Below, piece after piece: positions 1 through 6,080 of a DNA stretch of 6,081 bases. This DNA comes from Bacteroidota bacterium (GTDB lineage Bacteria > Bacteroidota > Bacteroidia > Bacteroidales > WCHB1-69), in the NCBI GenBank assembly GCA_023413895.1, contig JAEZOU010000061.1, forward strand, positions 1-6,081. Direction: 5' to 3'. The notes under the pieces are model-generated. The model saw nothing but the letters and a program-made list of their open reading frames with translations, was not told the DNA's origin and did no database searches. Position numbers and translations under genes: made by a program. Each line of letters begins with the position of its first letter. The first letter of the stretch is position 1.

Positions 1-660
1 GTTTTTCGTCACCAAGGGAATAAAAAACCGAAACTGATTCTGTATGAGGTAAGTCATGGTACGATGCAGGTAAGTAATGGATACGAGCGTTTTCAGTTTC
101 TACCTTATCTCCACGATCTCTATCTTTGGGAATTGTGTTCTAAACAAGAGGGTTTTTCATTTGCCGATTGCGTTTTGCCAAGTTGGCGATTTTTAGGACA
201 ACAAAAGTTTGTAAAAGAGCTTCTTCGTACTTCTGATAAAGGTGCTTATGATACACCTTTATATAAGGGTTTTAGAGGAAATAATAAGAAATGGGACGGC
301 AGCGGACTCCGTCAGCAGAAAACTATCTCTTATGGGAAAGATACTGCTATTATCTGCCAATTTCGAGATTTTCTTGCAGAATGTCGTCGCGATTCAATTC
401 AAGTGGTGCTCGTTACTTCTCCTTTTTATATTGGAGGAACTCAGAAGATGAAAGATTCTTCAGGTATGCACAATATGTTTGCCGATTTAGCTGCAGATTT
501 CGATATTCCATATTTGGATTACACTTATGATAATTTGAGTTATGATACAACCTATTTCTACAATACAATGCACCTGAATACGATAGGAGCAAATCTCTTT
601 TCTAAAAAGTTGGCTCAAGATCTCGATTCTTTAGGCTATGCCGGAATATTGAGTGAATAG
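1..660 (+). CDS. SGNH-fold (DltD/AlgX-like) protein, 5' partial
   Basis: The reading frame is open from base 1, so this is the C-terminal 219 residues of a longer protein; the first in-window ATG at 64 is most likely internal. The C-terminal pattern is typical of SGNH hydrolase-like proteins that work with MBOAT acyltransferases in O-acetylation of surface polymers: a beta-strand 'VVLVTSPFY' (about 409-435), then 'DIPYLDYT', then 'YNTMHLNTIGANLFSKKLAQDL' split across 559-624, where the HLN..GA..F block carries the presumed catalytic His (codon 571-573). The usual acidic residue a few positions before that His appears to be Asn or Thr here. The N-terminal GDS-type nucleophile block and any membrane anchor lie outside the window, so activity cannot be judged. 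A neighbouring MBOAT gene upstream is expected from the family but not visible. The gene ends in TAG with no clear terminator hairpin after it. The SGNH assignment is fairly secure; the substrate is unknown. Confidence 0.8.
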   Translation, partial: VFRHQGNKKPKLILYEVSHGTMQVSNGYERFQFLPYLHDLYLWELCSKQEGFSFADCVLPSWRFLGQQKFVKELLRTSDKGAYDTPLYKGFRGNNKKWDGSGLRQQKTISYGKDTAIICQFRDFLAECRRDSIQVVLVTSPFYIGGTQKMKDSSGMHNMFADLAADFDIPYLDYTYDNLSYDTTYFYNTMHLNTIGANLFSKKLAQDLDSLGYAGILSE

Positions 661-720
661 CGAATATAATATTAGATTTTGTTTTTTTTGATGGAAATCT
701 GGAAGATGAAATAATTGTCA

Positions 721-752
721 CTTGATTTTGTGGTTTGAAAATTATATTTTTG
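721..752 (+). promoter_or_regulatory. Bacteroidota-type promoter for the R-M operon
   Basis: A -7 element TATTTTTG at 745-752 fits TAnnTTTG exactly. A -33 element CTTG (TTG at 722-724) lies 20 bases upstream, within the 19-21 base spacing known for this phylum. Transcription would start around 757-761, giving a leader of about 80 nt before the methyltransferase ATG at 838. It is the only good match I saw in the spacer and would drive both R-M genes, and possibly the fucosidase. Confidence 0.6.
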
Positions 753-784
753 CAAGGAAAAGATTTAAAATAATTATTGTGTCA

Positions 785-827
785 ATGTGTATTGCGTAGT
801 AAGTTAAAAATGAATTAAATGTTTTAG
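785..827 (+). other. Three minimal upstream ORFs in the R-M leader
   Basis: The predicted leader holds three very short ATG-initiated frames before the methyltransferase start: 785-799 (M-C-I-A-stop), 810-818 (M-N-stop) and 819-827 (M-F-stop). The second stop codon directly abuts the third ATG. They might tune initiation at 838 by ribosome trapping or reinitiation. AT-rich DNA readily produces such frames by chance, so this is a description with only a weak functional suggestion. Confidence 0.2.
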
Positions 828-837
828 ATAGTTGAGT

Positions 838-2178
838 ATGGATAGATATGATTTAGTGGAAAATGGTATTTGTGATGTGTTGTCTGATAGTCAAATTCCA
901 ATGTTTGCATATAAGCCACAAACATCAGAGAATGATTTGAAAATGCTCTCTTTATTTTCTGGGTGCGGTGGAATGGATATTGGTTTTGAAGGAGGATTTA
1001 TTTGTCATAAAAAATCAATTGATCCTAAAAAAAATTGGATTGACAACGTTATAAATAATGATTGGGTTCAATTGAAAAAAACTAAATTTGTAACAGTCTT
1101 TGCAAATGATATTTTAAGTGAAGCACGAATAGCATGGCTTAATTATATGCAAAAAAGAGGCTATGATGATGATATTTATCATTTTCAAAGTATTGTTGAT
1201 TTAGTTAAATTACATAAGCAGGGTGTGAATATATTTCCTGAAAATGTTGATATTGTAACAGGTGGGTTTCCTTGTCAAGATTTTAGTGTAGCTGGAAAAC
1301 GAAAGGGTTTCGATTCTACAAAAAATCACGAAGGAAAACTACGTTCAAATACCGAACCAACAGAAGAAACTCGTGGTAAATTATATTTTTGGATGAAACA
1401 AGTGATTGACATTGTTAAACCAAAAATATTTATAGCTGAAAACGTGAAAGGTTTGGTTAATTTAGGAGAAGTAAAGGAAATTATACAAAAAGACTTTTCT
1501 TCGGCAGATGACAATGGGTACATCGTTTTAGACCCTAAAGTATTGCATGCCGCAGATTATGGCGTTCCAGAATCAAGAGAGAGGGTTATTTTTATCGGTA
1601 TTCGCAAAAGTGAATTAAAAGAAGAAGCATATAAAGCTTTAATGGAAAAAGAAGTTCCTAGCGAATATAATCCATACCCAAATCCTACTCACGATTTTTC
1701 TTCTAAAGATAGTGAGTTAATGCCTACAGTCGTTTGTCGTGATATATTTAATGGGCTAAAAGAACCTGAAGAATCTAAAGATTTATCCCAAGCTAATCTT
1801 TCTAAAGCTAAATACATGGGAACTCATTGTCAAGGGCAGAAAGAGATATGTTTAGATAAAATAGGTCCAACCATTCGTTCTGAGCATCATGGAAATATTG
1901 AATTTCGCAGACTATCTAAAGAGCATGGCGGTATGATAACTGAAGAATTAGATTTAGGAATGAGCGAACGTAGATTAACTCCGAGAGAATGCGCATTAAT
2001 TCAAACATTTCCACCTGATTATACTTTTGTTAGATATAAAGATTATTCACGCAAAGGTTTTGCTTTGAGTGCCTCGGGAGCATACAAAGTTATTGGGAAT
2101 GCAGTACCGCCTGTATTGGCTTATAATATAGCCATGCGATTACAAGAATTATGGTCATTATACTTTAAATCAATTTGA
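838..2178 (+). CDS. DNA (cytosine-5-)-methyltransferase of a Type II R-M system
   Basis: This enzyme transfers a methyl group from S-adenosylmethionine to C5 of cytosine in the host recognition site, protecting it from the partner endonuclease. All main C5-methylase motifs are present in order in the 446-residue protein: motif I 'LSLFSGCGGMDIGFEGG' (38-53), motif IV 'GGFPCQDFSVAGKRKGF' (142-158) with catalytic Cys146, motif VI 'ENV' (201-203), motif VIII 'ESRERVIFIG' (245-254), motif IX 'RRLTPRECALIQTFP' (378-392) and motif X 'GNAVPP' (420-425). The variable target-recognition region lies roughly at 260-375 and includes 'GPTIRSEHHGNIEFRR'. I could not infer the target sequence. A TTG at 832 is in frame and adds only two residues; the ATG at 838 is preferred. 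There is no Shine-Dalgarno, as usual in the phylum. The gene is intact, AT-rich, and followed after one base by the endonuclease start, implying one transcript and probable translational coupling. Confidence 0.96.
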   Translation: MDRYDLVENGICDVLSDSQIPMFAYKPQTSENDLKMLSLFSGCGGMDIGFEGGFICHKKSIDPKKNWIDNVINNDWVQLKKTKFVTVFANDILSEARIAWLNYMQKRGYDDDIYHFQSIVDLVKLHKQGVNIFPENVDIVTGGFPCQDFSVAGKRKGFDSTKNHEGKLRSNTEPTEETRGKLYFWMKQVIDIVKPKIFIAENVKGLVNLGEVKEIIQKDFSSADDNGYIVLDPKVLHAADYGVPESRERVIFIGIRKSELKEEAYKALMEKEVPSEYNPYPNPTHDFSSKDSELMPTVVCRDIFNGLKEPEESKDLSQANLSKAKYMGTHCQGQKEICLDKIGPTIRSEHHGNIEFRRLSKEHGGMITEELDLGMSERRLTPRECALIQTFPPDYTFVRYKDYSRKGFALSASGAYKVIGNAVPPVLAYNIAMRLQELWSLYFKSI

Positions 2179-2179
2179 T

Positions 2180-3313
2180 ATGGATGAAAATATAATATCA
2201 ATAAGAAATCAAAATAAACTGATAGCAGATAATGCATTTTTTGATTTCATGAAGTTAACAGAGAAGCATTTGAATGAATTATCCAAAAATGATCCATTGA
2301 CATTTGCTAATCTAACAAGCTCTGAATTAGAGCAAGTGTCAGTGTCTGCAATGAAAGAAATTGCACCACAAACACCTTTTCGAAGCGATGAAATACAATT
2401 AGTATCAGCACAAACTTTTCCTGATATTATAGCAGAAAAATATTATGGTGTTGAGGTAAAATCCACTAGACAAAATCATTGGACATCAACAGGTAGTAGC
2501 ATTGTCGAATCAACACGAAATCAATATGTTGACAACATCTATATGCTTTTTGGAAAATTAGGTGGAACTCCTCCCGAATTTAAGTGCAAGCCATATCAAG
2601 ACTGTCTTTACGATATAGCTGTTACTCATTCACCTCGTTATTTAATAAATATGGAATTAGAGAAAAACGAAACGATTTTCTCTAAAATGGGAACGACTTA
2701 TGATGATCTAAGAACTTCGCCAGATTCAATAGAGCAAGTTCGTAATTACTATAGAAATAAAGCATTGAGGGAAAATAAAAAAGAAATGCCTTGGTGGTTA
2801 TCGGGTAGCGCAGCTGAAAGCGCATTCAATGTACGACATTTTTCATCATTAACACAAAGTGAAAAACACCAAGTTGTTGCTGAAATGTTCTTATTATTCC
2901 CATCAATAATAGGGAATACAAGTTCTGATAAATTTATAAATGTTTCTCTTTGGCTATGTACTTATCACTATATATTAGCAAGCAATTTGCGTGATTATTT
3001 CTCGGCAGGAGGTAAAATGAAATATGTTAATGGAGTCAAACTAAAAAATCCCGTGCCTGCAATTATAGGTAGAGTTGTTAATACCTCTGCGACAATAAAA
3101 AAACTACTTAATGATACTTTCGATGAAATATTATCCTTAGTTAAAGAATTTAATCCTACTTTATTGGACAATGGATCGAAAATAGAAGAAATTTATAATA
3201 CTTGGATAGATGTAGTTGAAAAAGAGTGTAATTCTCTTGTTAAAACAGAAGAATTACCTGTAAGACAATGGATTGAAAATAATTATACATTAAGTGTAAA
3301 GCATAGTGTTTAA
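2180..3313 (+). CDS. Type II restriction endonuclease, PD-(D/E)XK type
   Basis: The 377-residue product is the probable cutting partner of the upstream methyltransferase. A PD-(D/E)XK nuclease core is readable: Pro81-Asp82 in 'QTFPDIIAEKYYG', followed nine residues later by Glu92-Val-Lys94 in 'GVEVKSTRQNHW', giving D82, E92 and K94 as presumed Mg2+-binding and catalytic residues. The following 'HWTSTGSSIVESTR' (100-113) and 'LYDIAVTHSPRYLINM' (143-158) look like conserved family blocks, but I cannot attach a named enzyme or cleavage site. The C-terminal half (about 200-377) has no motif I recognise and may hold DNA recognition or dimer contacts. There is no signal peptide or membrane segment, so it acts in the cytoplasm. 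The ATG at 2180 is one base after the methylase stop, placing the endonuclease second, an order that lets protective methylase be made first. The frame is intact. Identification rests on the core motif plus gene order. Confidence 0.85.
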   Translation: MDENIISIRNQNKLIADNAFFDFMKLTEKHLNELSKNDPLTFANLTSSELEQVSVSAMKEIAPQTPFRSDEIQLVSAQTFPDIIAEKYYGVEVKSTRQNHWTSTGSSIVESTRNQYVDNIYMLFGKLGGTPPEFKCKPYQDCLYDIAVTHSPRYLINMELEKNETIFSKMGTTYDDLRTSPDSIEQVRNYYRNKALRENKKEMPWWLSGSAAESAFNVRHFSSLTQSEKHQVVAEMFLLFPSIIGNTSSDKFINVSLWLCTYHYILASNLRDYFSAGGKMKYVNGVKLKNPVPAIIGRVVNTSATIKKLLNDTFDEILSLVKEFNPTLLDNGSKIEEIYNTWIDVVEKECNSLVKTEELPVRQWIENNYTLSVKHSV

Positions 3314-3315
3314 AT

Positions 3316-4737
3316 ATGAATCGAAGAAAAAAACAGAACCTTTTTGCAGCCATTTGCGGAATTTTGCTGTGCGTATCATGTTCAGCACCAACCCCCGAAC
3401 CTTACGGAGCCGTACCCACGGAGGCACAATTGTCTTGGCAACGTATGGAGATAAATATGTTTTGCCATTTTGGTCCTAATACCTTTACTGGAATGGAGTG
3501 GGGAAGTGGAACCGAATCTGCCGAGGTTTTTAATCCATCAAGTTTGGATTGCCGCCAATGGGTAGAGGTAGCAGAACAGGCAGGTATGAAAGGTATTATC
3601 ATTACTGCAAAACATCACGATGGTTTCTGTTTGTGGCCGTCGAAATATAGTACACATACAGTAGCGCAAACTACGTGGCGCGGAGGTAAGGGCAATCCGC
3701 TACGAGAGTTTGTGGAAGCCTGCCTTGGCCGAGTTGCTGCAGGTGTTTATATCTCACCTTGGGACCGGAACCATCCTACTTATGGAACACCACAATACAA
3801 TGAGGTTTTTGTTAATACTTTGAAAGAGGTGCATCAAAATTATGGACCTTTTTTCGAACAATGGTTTGATGGGGCTTGTGGTGAAGGTCCGAATGGGCGT
3901 AAGCAGGAGTATGATTGGCCTTTGTTTAATAATACTGTCGCACAATTGAATCCTAATGTTGTGATTTTTAGCGATGTAGGGCCAGGTTGCCGCTGGGTAG
4001 GAAATGAACGCGGGTATGCTGACGAAACGAATTGGAGTCCAATTACTATTGCTAATGGCGCTCGGAGTACTGATAAAGCTCCTTGCGGAATGCAGAATGG
4101 CGCAGAATGGATTCCTGCAGAGGTTGATGTGAGTATTCGCCCAGGTTGGTTCTGGCATGCTAATGAACATCCGAAATCGGTTGAGGAACTGATGGAAATC
4201 TACTTTAACTCCGTAGGCCGCAATGGCTTACTGTTGCTTAATGTTCCTCCCGATGCTCGTGGGTTGATTCCTGCGGAAGACTCCTTGCGCCTTGTTGAGT
4301 TTCGTGCCGAGCGTGACAGAATCTTCGCTCACGACCTCGCACAATACGCAAAGGTACGTGCAGATCATTTGCGCGGAAAACGCTATAGTGCGCAACAACT
4401 TTTAGATACCGCCTACCATACCTATTGGGCCTCTAATGGAGATGGAACCGATACCATATATCTCGATTTTGAACAATCTGTAAAGTTCGATTTGCTAATG
4501 CTACAAGAGTATATTCCATTAGGACAACGTGTTGCCCATTTTAAAGTGGAAGTTCACGATTTGGTAAATGAAGATCCCCAAAGTTGTTGGATTCCCTGGT
4601 GTGAGGGTACAACTATCGGTTATAAACGCCTGCTTCGAGGTAAACTTATTGAAACTGAACATCTGCGAATTATCATCGATTCGGCATTGGCAGCGCCAAT
4701 ATTAAATCGGGTGGCGTTGTACAATACTACCCGTTAG
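3316..4737 (+). CDS. GH29 alpha-L-fucosidase, predicted lipoprotein
   Basis: This glycoside hydrolase releases terminal alpha-L-fucose from glycans such as mucin or host glycoprotein chains, by a retaining mechanism. The N-terminus is a lipoprotein signal: basic 'NRRKK', a hydrophobic stretch, then 'LLCVSC' with Cys22 as the likely lipidated residue. The residues after it ('SAPTPEP') lack the acidic surface-export signal common in Bacteroidota, so a periplasm-facing location is a fair guess. GH29 hallmarks follow: 'AKHHDGFCLWPSKYS' (about 98-112), 'YISPWDRN', 'QWFDGACGEGPNG' with Asp185 as presumed nucleophile, and 'RNGLLLLNVPPDARG'. Glu231 in 'GNERG' is the best acid/base candidate by analogy with the NExG motif of 1,3/1,4-fucosidases (subfamily B); this is not certain. 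A beta-sandwich galactose-binding-like region ('LQEYIPLGQRV') fills about 345-473, so at 473 residues it looks complete. The start lies two bases after the endonuclease stop, with no separate promoter seen. Codon use is more GC-rich than in the two genes before it. Confidence 0.94.
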   Translation: MNRRKKQNLFAAICGILLCVSCSAPTPEPYGAVPTEAQLSWQRMEINMFCHFGPNTFTGMEWGSGTESAEVFNPSSLDCRQWVEVAEQAGMKGIIITAKHHDGFCLWPSKYSTHTVAQTTWRGGKGNPLREFVEACLGRVAAGVYISPWDRNHPTYGTPQYNEVFVNTLKEVHQNYGPFFEQWFDGACGEGPNGRKQEYDWPLFNNTVAQLNPNVVIFSDVGPGCRWVGNERGYADETNWSPITIANGARSTDKAPCGMQNGAEWIPAEVDVSIRPGWFWHANEHPKSVEELMEIYFNSVGRNGLLLLNVPPDARGLIPAEDSLRLVEFRAERDRIFAHDLAQYAKVRADHLRGKRYSAQQLLDTAYHTYWASNGDGTDTIYLDFEQSVKFDLLMLQEYIPLGQRVAHFKVEVHDLVNEDPQSCWIPWCEGTTIGYKRLLRGKLIETEHLRIIIDSALAAPILNRVALYNTTR

Positions 4738-4746
4738 AAGTTCTAA
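4734..4746. repeat. Small palindrome holding both convergent stop codons
   Basis: TTAGAA-G-TTCTAA is a perfect 6-bp inverted repeat around one central base. The left arm contains the TAG stop of the fucosidase and the right arm the TAG stop of the convergent minus-strand gene. The one-base centre is too tight for a stable terminator stem, and no U-tract follows on either strand, so I do not call a terminator. Confidence 0.4.
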
Positions 4747-5651
4747 AAGAAAAATTCTGATGATTGGGGTGAAGAATGGTACTTCTCCAGCATAGCAATA
4801 TGTGATAGAAAATCACTATCTGTAAATCTAATGGCATTTTGGGGGCAGATATGGCGACACGCTTGGCATTTTATGCAGATGCCGTCGAAATTTGGTTTTC
4901 CATCCTGTTCTTGAATTGTATCCATTGGACAAATGGTGAAACAACTTCCGCAACCATCACAGCGGGATAGATCGCACTGAGGTTTCGCCTTCAAAAAATT
5001 TGCCGGTGTTTTATCCTCTCGCAATGGTGTATAATATTCTGCAGGATTCTCCTCACCAGGAATAGAGAATGGAAGGTTATCGCTTCTCTTGAGTTTCTCT
5101 AAAATCTGAAGGCCAAAAGCTGTAATTTGTTGAAGGTCTTGCGTATTAGGACGGTCTGTAGCAACCAATTCAGAGAAAACGTGACGTGTTACCACTGCGG
5201 CAGCACCGAGTAATTTGCCACCGCTATCTCTCATCAGTGCAGCTAACTCTGCTAACGCATTGTCAAAATTGCGATTGCCAAAGGTGACGAGCGCAATGCA
5301 GGGTAAATCCTTGATGTTTATTGCAGAGCGGACAAAGTCAAGAGTTTTGTTGGGTATTCGTCCTGCGTAGGTGGGCGTAGCCCAAATTATAAGTTCGTTG
5401 TCGGAAAATGTGGGCAACTGCCGACGTTCCGAGGGTAGTGTGTAAGAGTGATACTTTATCGGTACTTGCAGTGCTTCCCCGAGTTGTTCTGCAACGATTT
5501 GTGCCACGCGAAGTGTTCCTCCTGTAGGACTGAAGTAGCAGACCGTTATCTGGCTAATGGGAAATGCTAAAATATAACTCAAGGGAGCAGAAGCGTTGAA
5601 ATAGCAAATCTCCTCTTTCGGTTTAACAGGATGAACGGGAATGTAACTCAT
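4743..5651 (-). CDS. EFR1-family flavodoxin / 2x[4Fe-4S] ferredoxin protein
   Basis: The predicted 302-residue cytoplasmic redox protein joins a flavodoxin-like domain to a bacterial ferredoxin domain. The N-terminal domain has the FMN phosphate-binding loop 'YFSPTGGT' (39-46), then 'WATPTYAGRIPNKTLDFV' (90-107) and 'ALVTFGNRNFDNAL' (120-133), as in flavodoxins. The C-terminal domain has two CxxCxxCxxxCP clusters: Cys231/234/237/241 and Cys259/262/265/269. Such EFR1-type proteins are expected to pass electrons between flavin and iron-sulfur centres; the partner is unknown and the neighbours do not suggest one. The frame stays open to 5699, but an excellent promoter (5670-5700) lies inside that extension, and a start there would place the promoter within the coding sequence. 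I therefore choose ATG at 5651 ('MSYIPVHPVK'), preceded by an A-rich, SD-free leader. The gene is convergent with the fucosidase and looks intact and monocistronic. Confidence 0.9.
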   Translation of the reverse strand: MSYIPVHPVKPKEEICYFNASAPLSYILAFPISQITVCYFSPTGGTLRVAQIVAEQLGEALQVPIKYHSYTLPSERRQLPTFSDNELIIWATPTYAGRIPNKTLDFVRSAINIKDLPCIALVTFGNRNFDNALAELAALMRDSGGKLLGAAAVVTRHVFSELVATDRPNTQDLQQITAFGLQILEKLKRSDNLPFSIPGEENPAEYYTPLREDKTPANFLKAKPQCDLSRCDGCGSCFTICPMDTIQEQDGKPNFDGICIKCQACRHICPQNAIRFTDSDFLSHIAMLEKYHSSPQSSEFFF

Positions 5652-5669
5652 TTTTGTTGTTTTAGGTTG

Positions 5670-5700
5670 CAAAGATATATCTTTTTTTGACTTCTGCAAA
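5670..5700 (-). promoter_or_regulatory. Consensus Bacteroidota promoter of the flavodoxin/ferredoxin gene
   Basis: On the minus strand, a -33 TTTG (5700-5697) and a -7 TATCTTTG (5677-5670) are separated by exactly 19 bases, a full match to TTTG-N19-TAnnTTTG. The expected transcription start near 5663-5665 gives a leader of only about 12-14 nt before the ATG at 5651. It contradicts any start codon at 5699. Confidence 0.8.
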
Positions 5701-5941
5701 CTTCCTTTTCTTTTTTTCGGTGGCGTGTGCGCATTGGGGTTGCGTTAGGGATGGAAGCGGTTATGAGCACCGGTTTTAGAACTGGAAACTTTAATTTTTG
5801 AAACTTGGAGATTGGATTTAGTAGAAATTGTAGTGAGAGAAATAGGTGCGAAATTTGAGCGGACAGCCCGACGGCGAGAGTGCGGCAAAAAATGTGTGCG
5901 CAAAAAAATAGCGTTTAACTTGGAATATAGGAACGCAACCA

Positions 5942-5972
5942 GGATACTGTCCCAAAAAGTGTGTAAAAATTG
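5942..5972 (+). mobile_element. Possible IS256-like insertion sequence end
   Basis: The sequence 'ACTGTCCCAAAAAGTGTGTA' (from 5946), followed by AAAATTG, resembles the terminal inverted repeats I recall for IS256-family elements (a CTGT(C/A)CC...GTGTAAA pattern). If it is a left end, the element would extend rightward beyond the window. No transposase coding is seen in the roughly 110 bases that follow, and no matching right end or target duplication is in view, so it may be a solo remnant. The identification is from memory of the pattern only. Confidence 0.3.
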
Positions 5973-5977
5973 TTTGT

Positions 5978-6009
5978 GCAAAGATATATTTTTTTTTGAC
6001 ATTTGCGAG
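5978..6009 (-). promoter_or_regulatory. Second copy of the promoter-like element, leftward
   Basis: On the minus strand this stretch ends in TATCTTTG (5986-5979), a perfect -7 match, preceded by a run of nine A. It closely resembles the flavodoxin/ferredoxin promoter at 5669-5700, differing at only a few positions, mostly in the upstream part. The -33 position reads CTCG rather than TTTG, so it may be weak or inactive. No leftward gene begins just after it. Confidence 0.35.
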
Positions 6010-6030
6010 TAATTTTATAATTTTTTACGT

Positions 6031-6080
6031 TTTGAAGTGTGTTTTCACTTCGGCTAGCCTCCGTTTCATCACACTTCAAA
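6031..6080. repeat. 11-bp perfect inverted repeat with nested alternative hairpin
   Basis: TTTGAAGTGTG at 6031-6041 is exactly complementary to CACACTTCAAA at 6070-6080, with 28 bases between. GAAGTG at 6034-6039 can instead pair with CACTTC at 6046-6051, so two mutually exclusive stems are possible on either strand. The loop contains the palindrome GGCTAGCC (6052-6059). No U-tract follows on the minus strand, and the plus-strand continuation is outside the window, so a rightward terminator remains possible. An IS or integration-related repeat is an alternative. Confidence 0.5.

Larger units (their letters stand above)
661..3315 (+). other. AT-rich Type II R-M cassette between unrelated host genes
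   Basis: The segment consists of a spacer, a DNA methyltransferase gene and an endonuclease gene. It is visibly more AT-rich than the sequence to its right: 1141-1200 has 14 G+C of 60, whereas 4261-4320 within the fucosidase has 34 of 60. The genes on either side are an SGNH-type protein and a fucosidase, with no link to restriction. I could not find a convincing target-site duplication, integrase or terminal inverted repeat at the edges, so the mode of insertion is unknown, and the left boundary within 661-837 is not defined. The foreign origin is inferred from composition and context. Confidence 0.6.

Noticed and set aside
674..700. Possible terminator after the SGNH gene (AGATTT...AAATCT)
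   Set aside because: The stem is only about six A/T-rich pairs with a long T-rich loop and no T-tract after it, too weak to call.
691..714. Short ORF MEIWKMK in the spacer after the SGNH gene
   Set aside because: It lies upstream of the predicted promoter, is only seven codons long and has no supporting signal.
734..752. TTTG at 734-737 as the -33 element of the R-M promoter
   Set aside because: It is only seven bases from the -7 element; the TTG at 722-724 has the proper 20-base spacing.
3754..4170. 138-codon open frame antisense to the fucosidase
   Set aside because: It lies wholly inside a strongly supported GH29 gene and its translation shows no family pattern; it is a shadow frame.
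5745..6002. 85-codon open frame on the minus strand
   Set aside because: The start lies upstream of the promoter-like element at 5978-6009, the translation shows no domain, and it runs through an IS-end-like motif; most likely a chance frame.
5812..6012. 66-codon open frame on the plus strand
   Set aside because: It crosses the IS-end-like motif and the T-run of the promoter-like element, its product ends in low-complexity Phe-rich sequence, and it overlaps the minus-strand chance frame.
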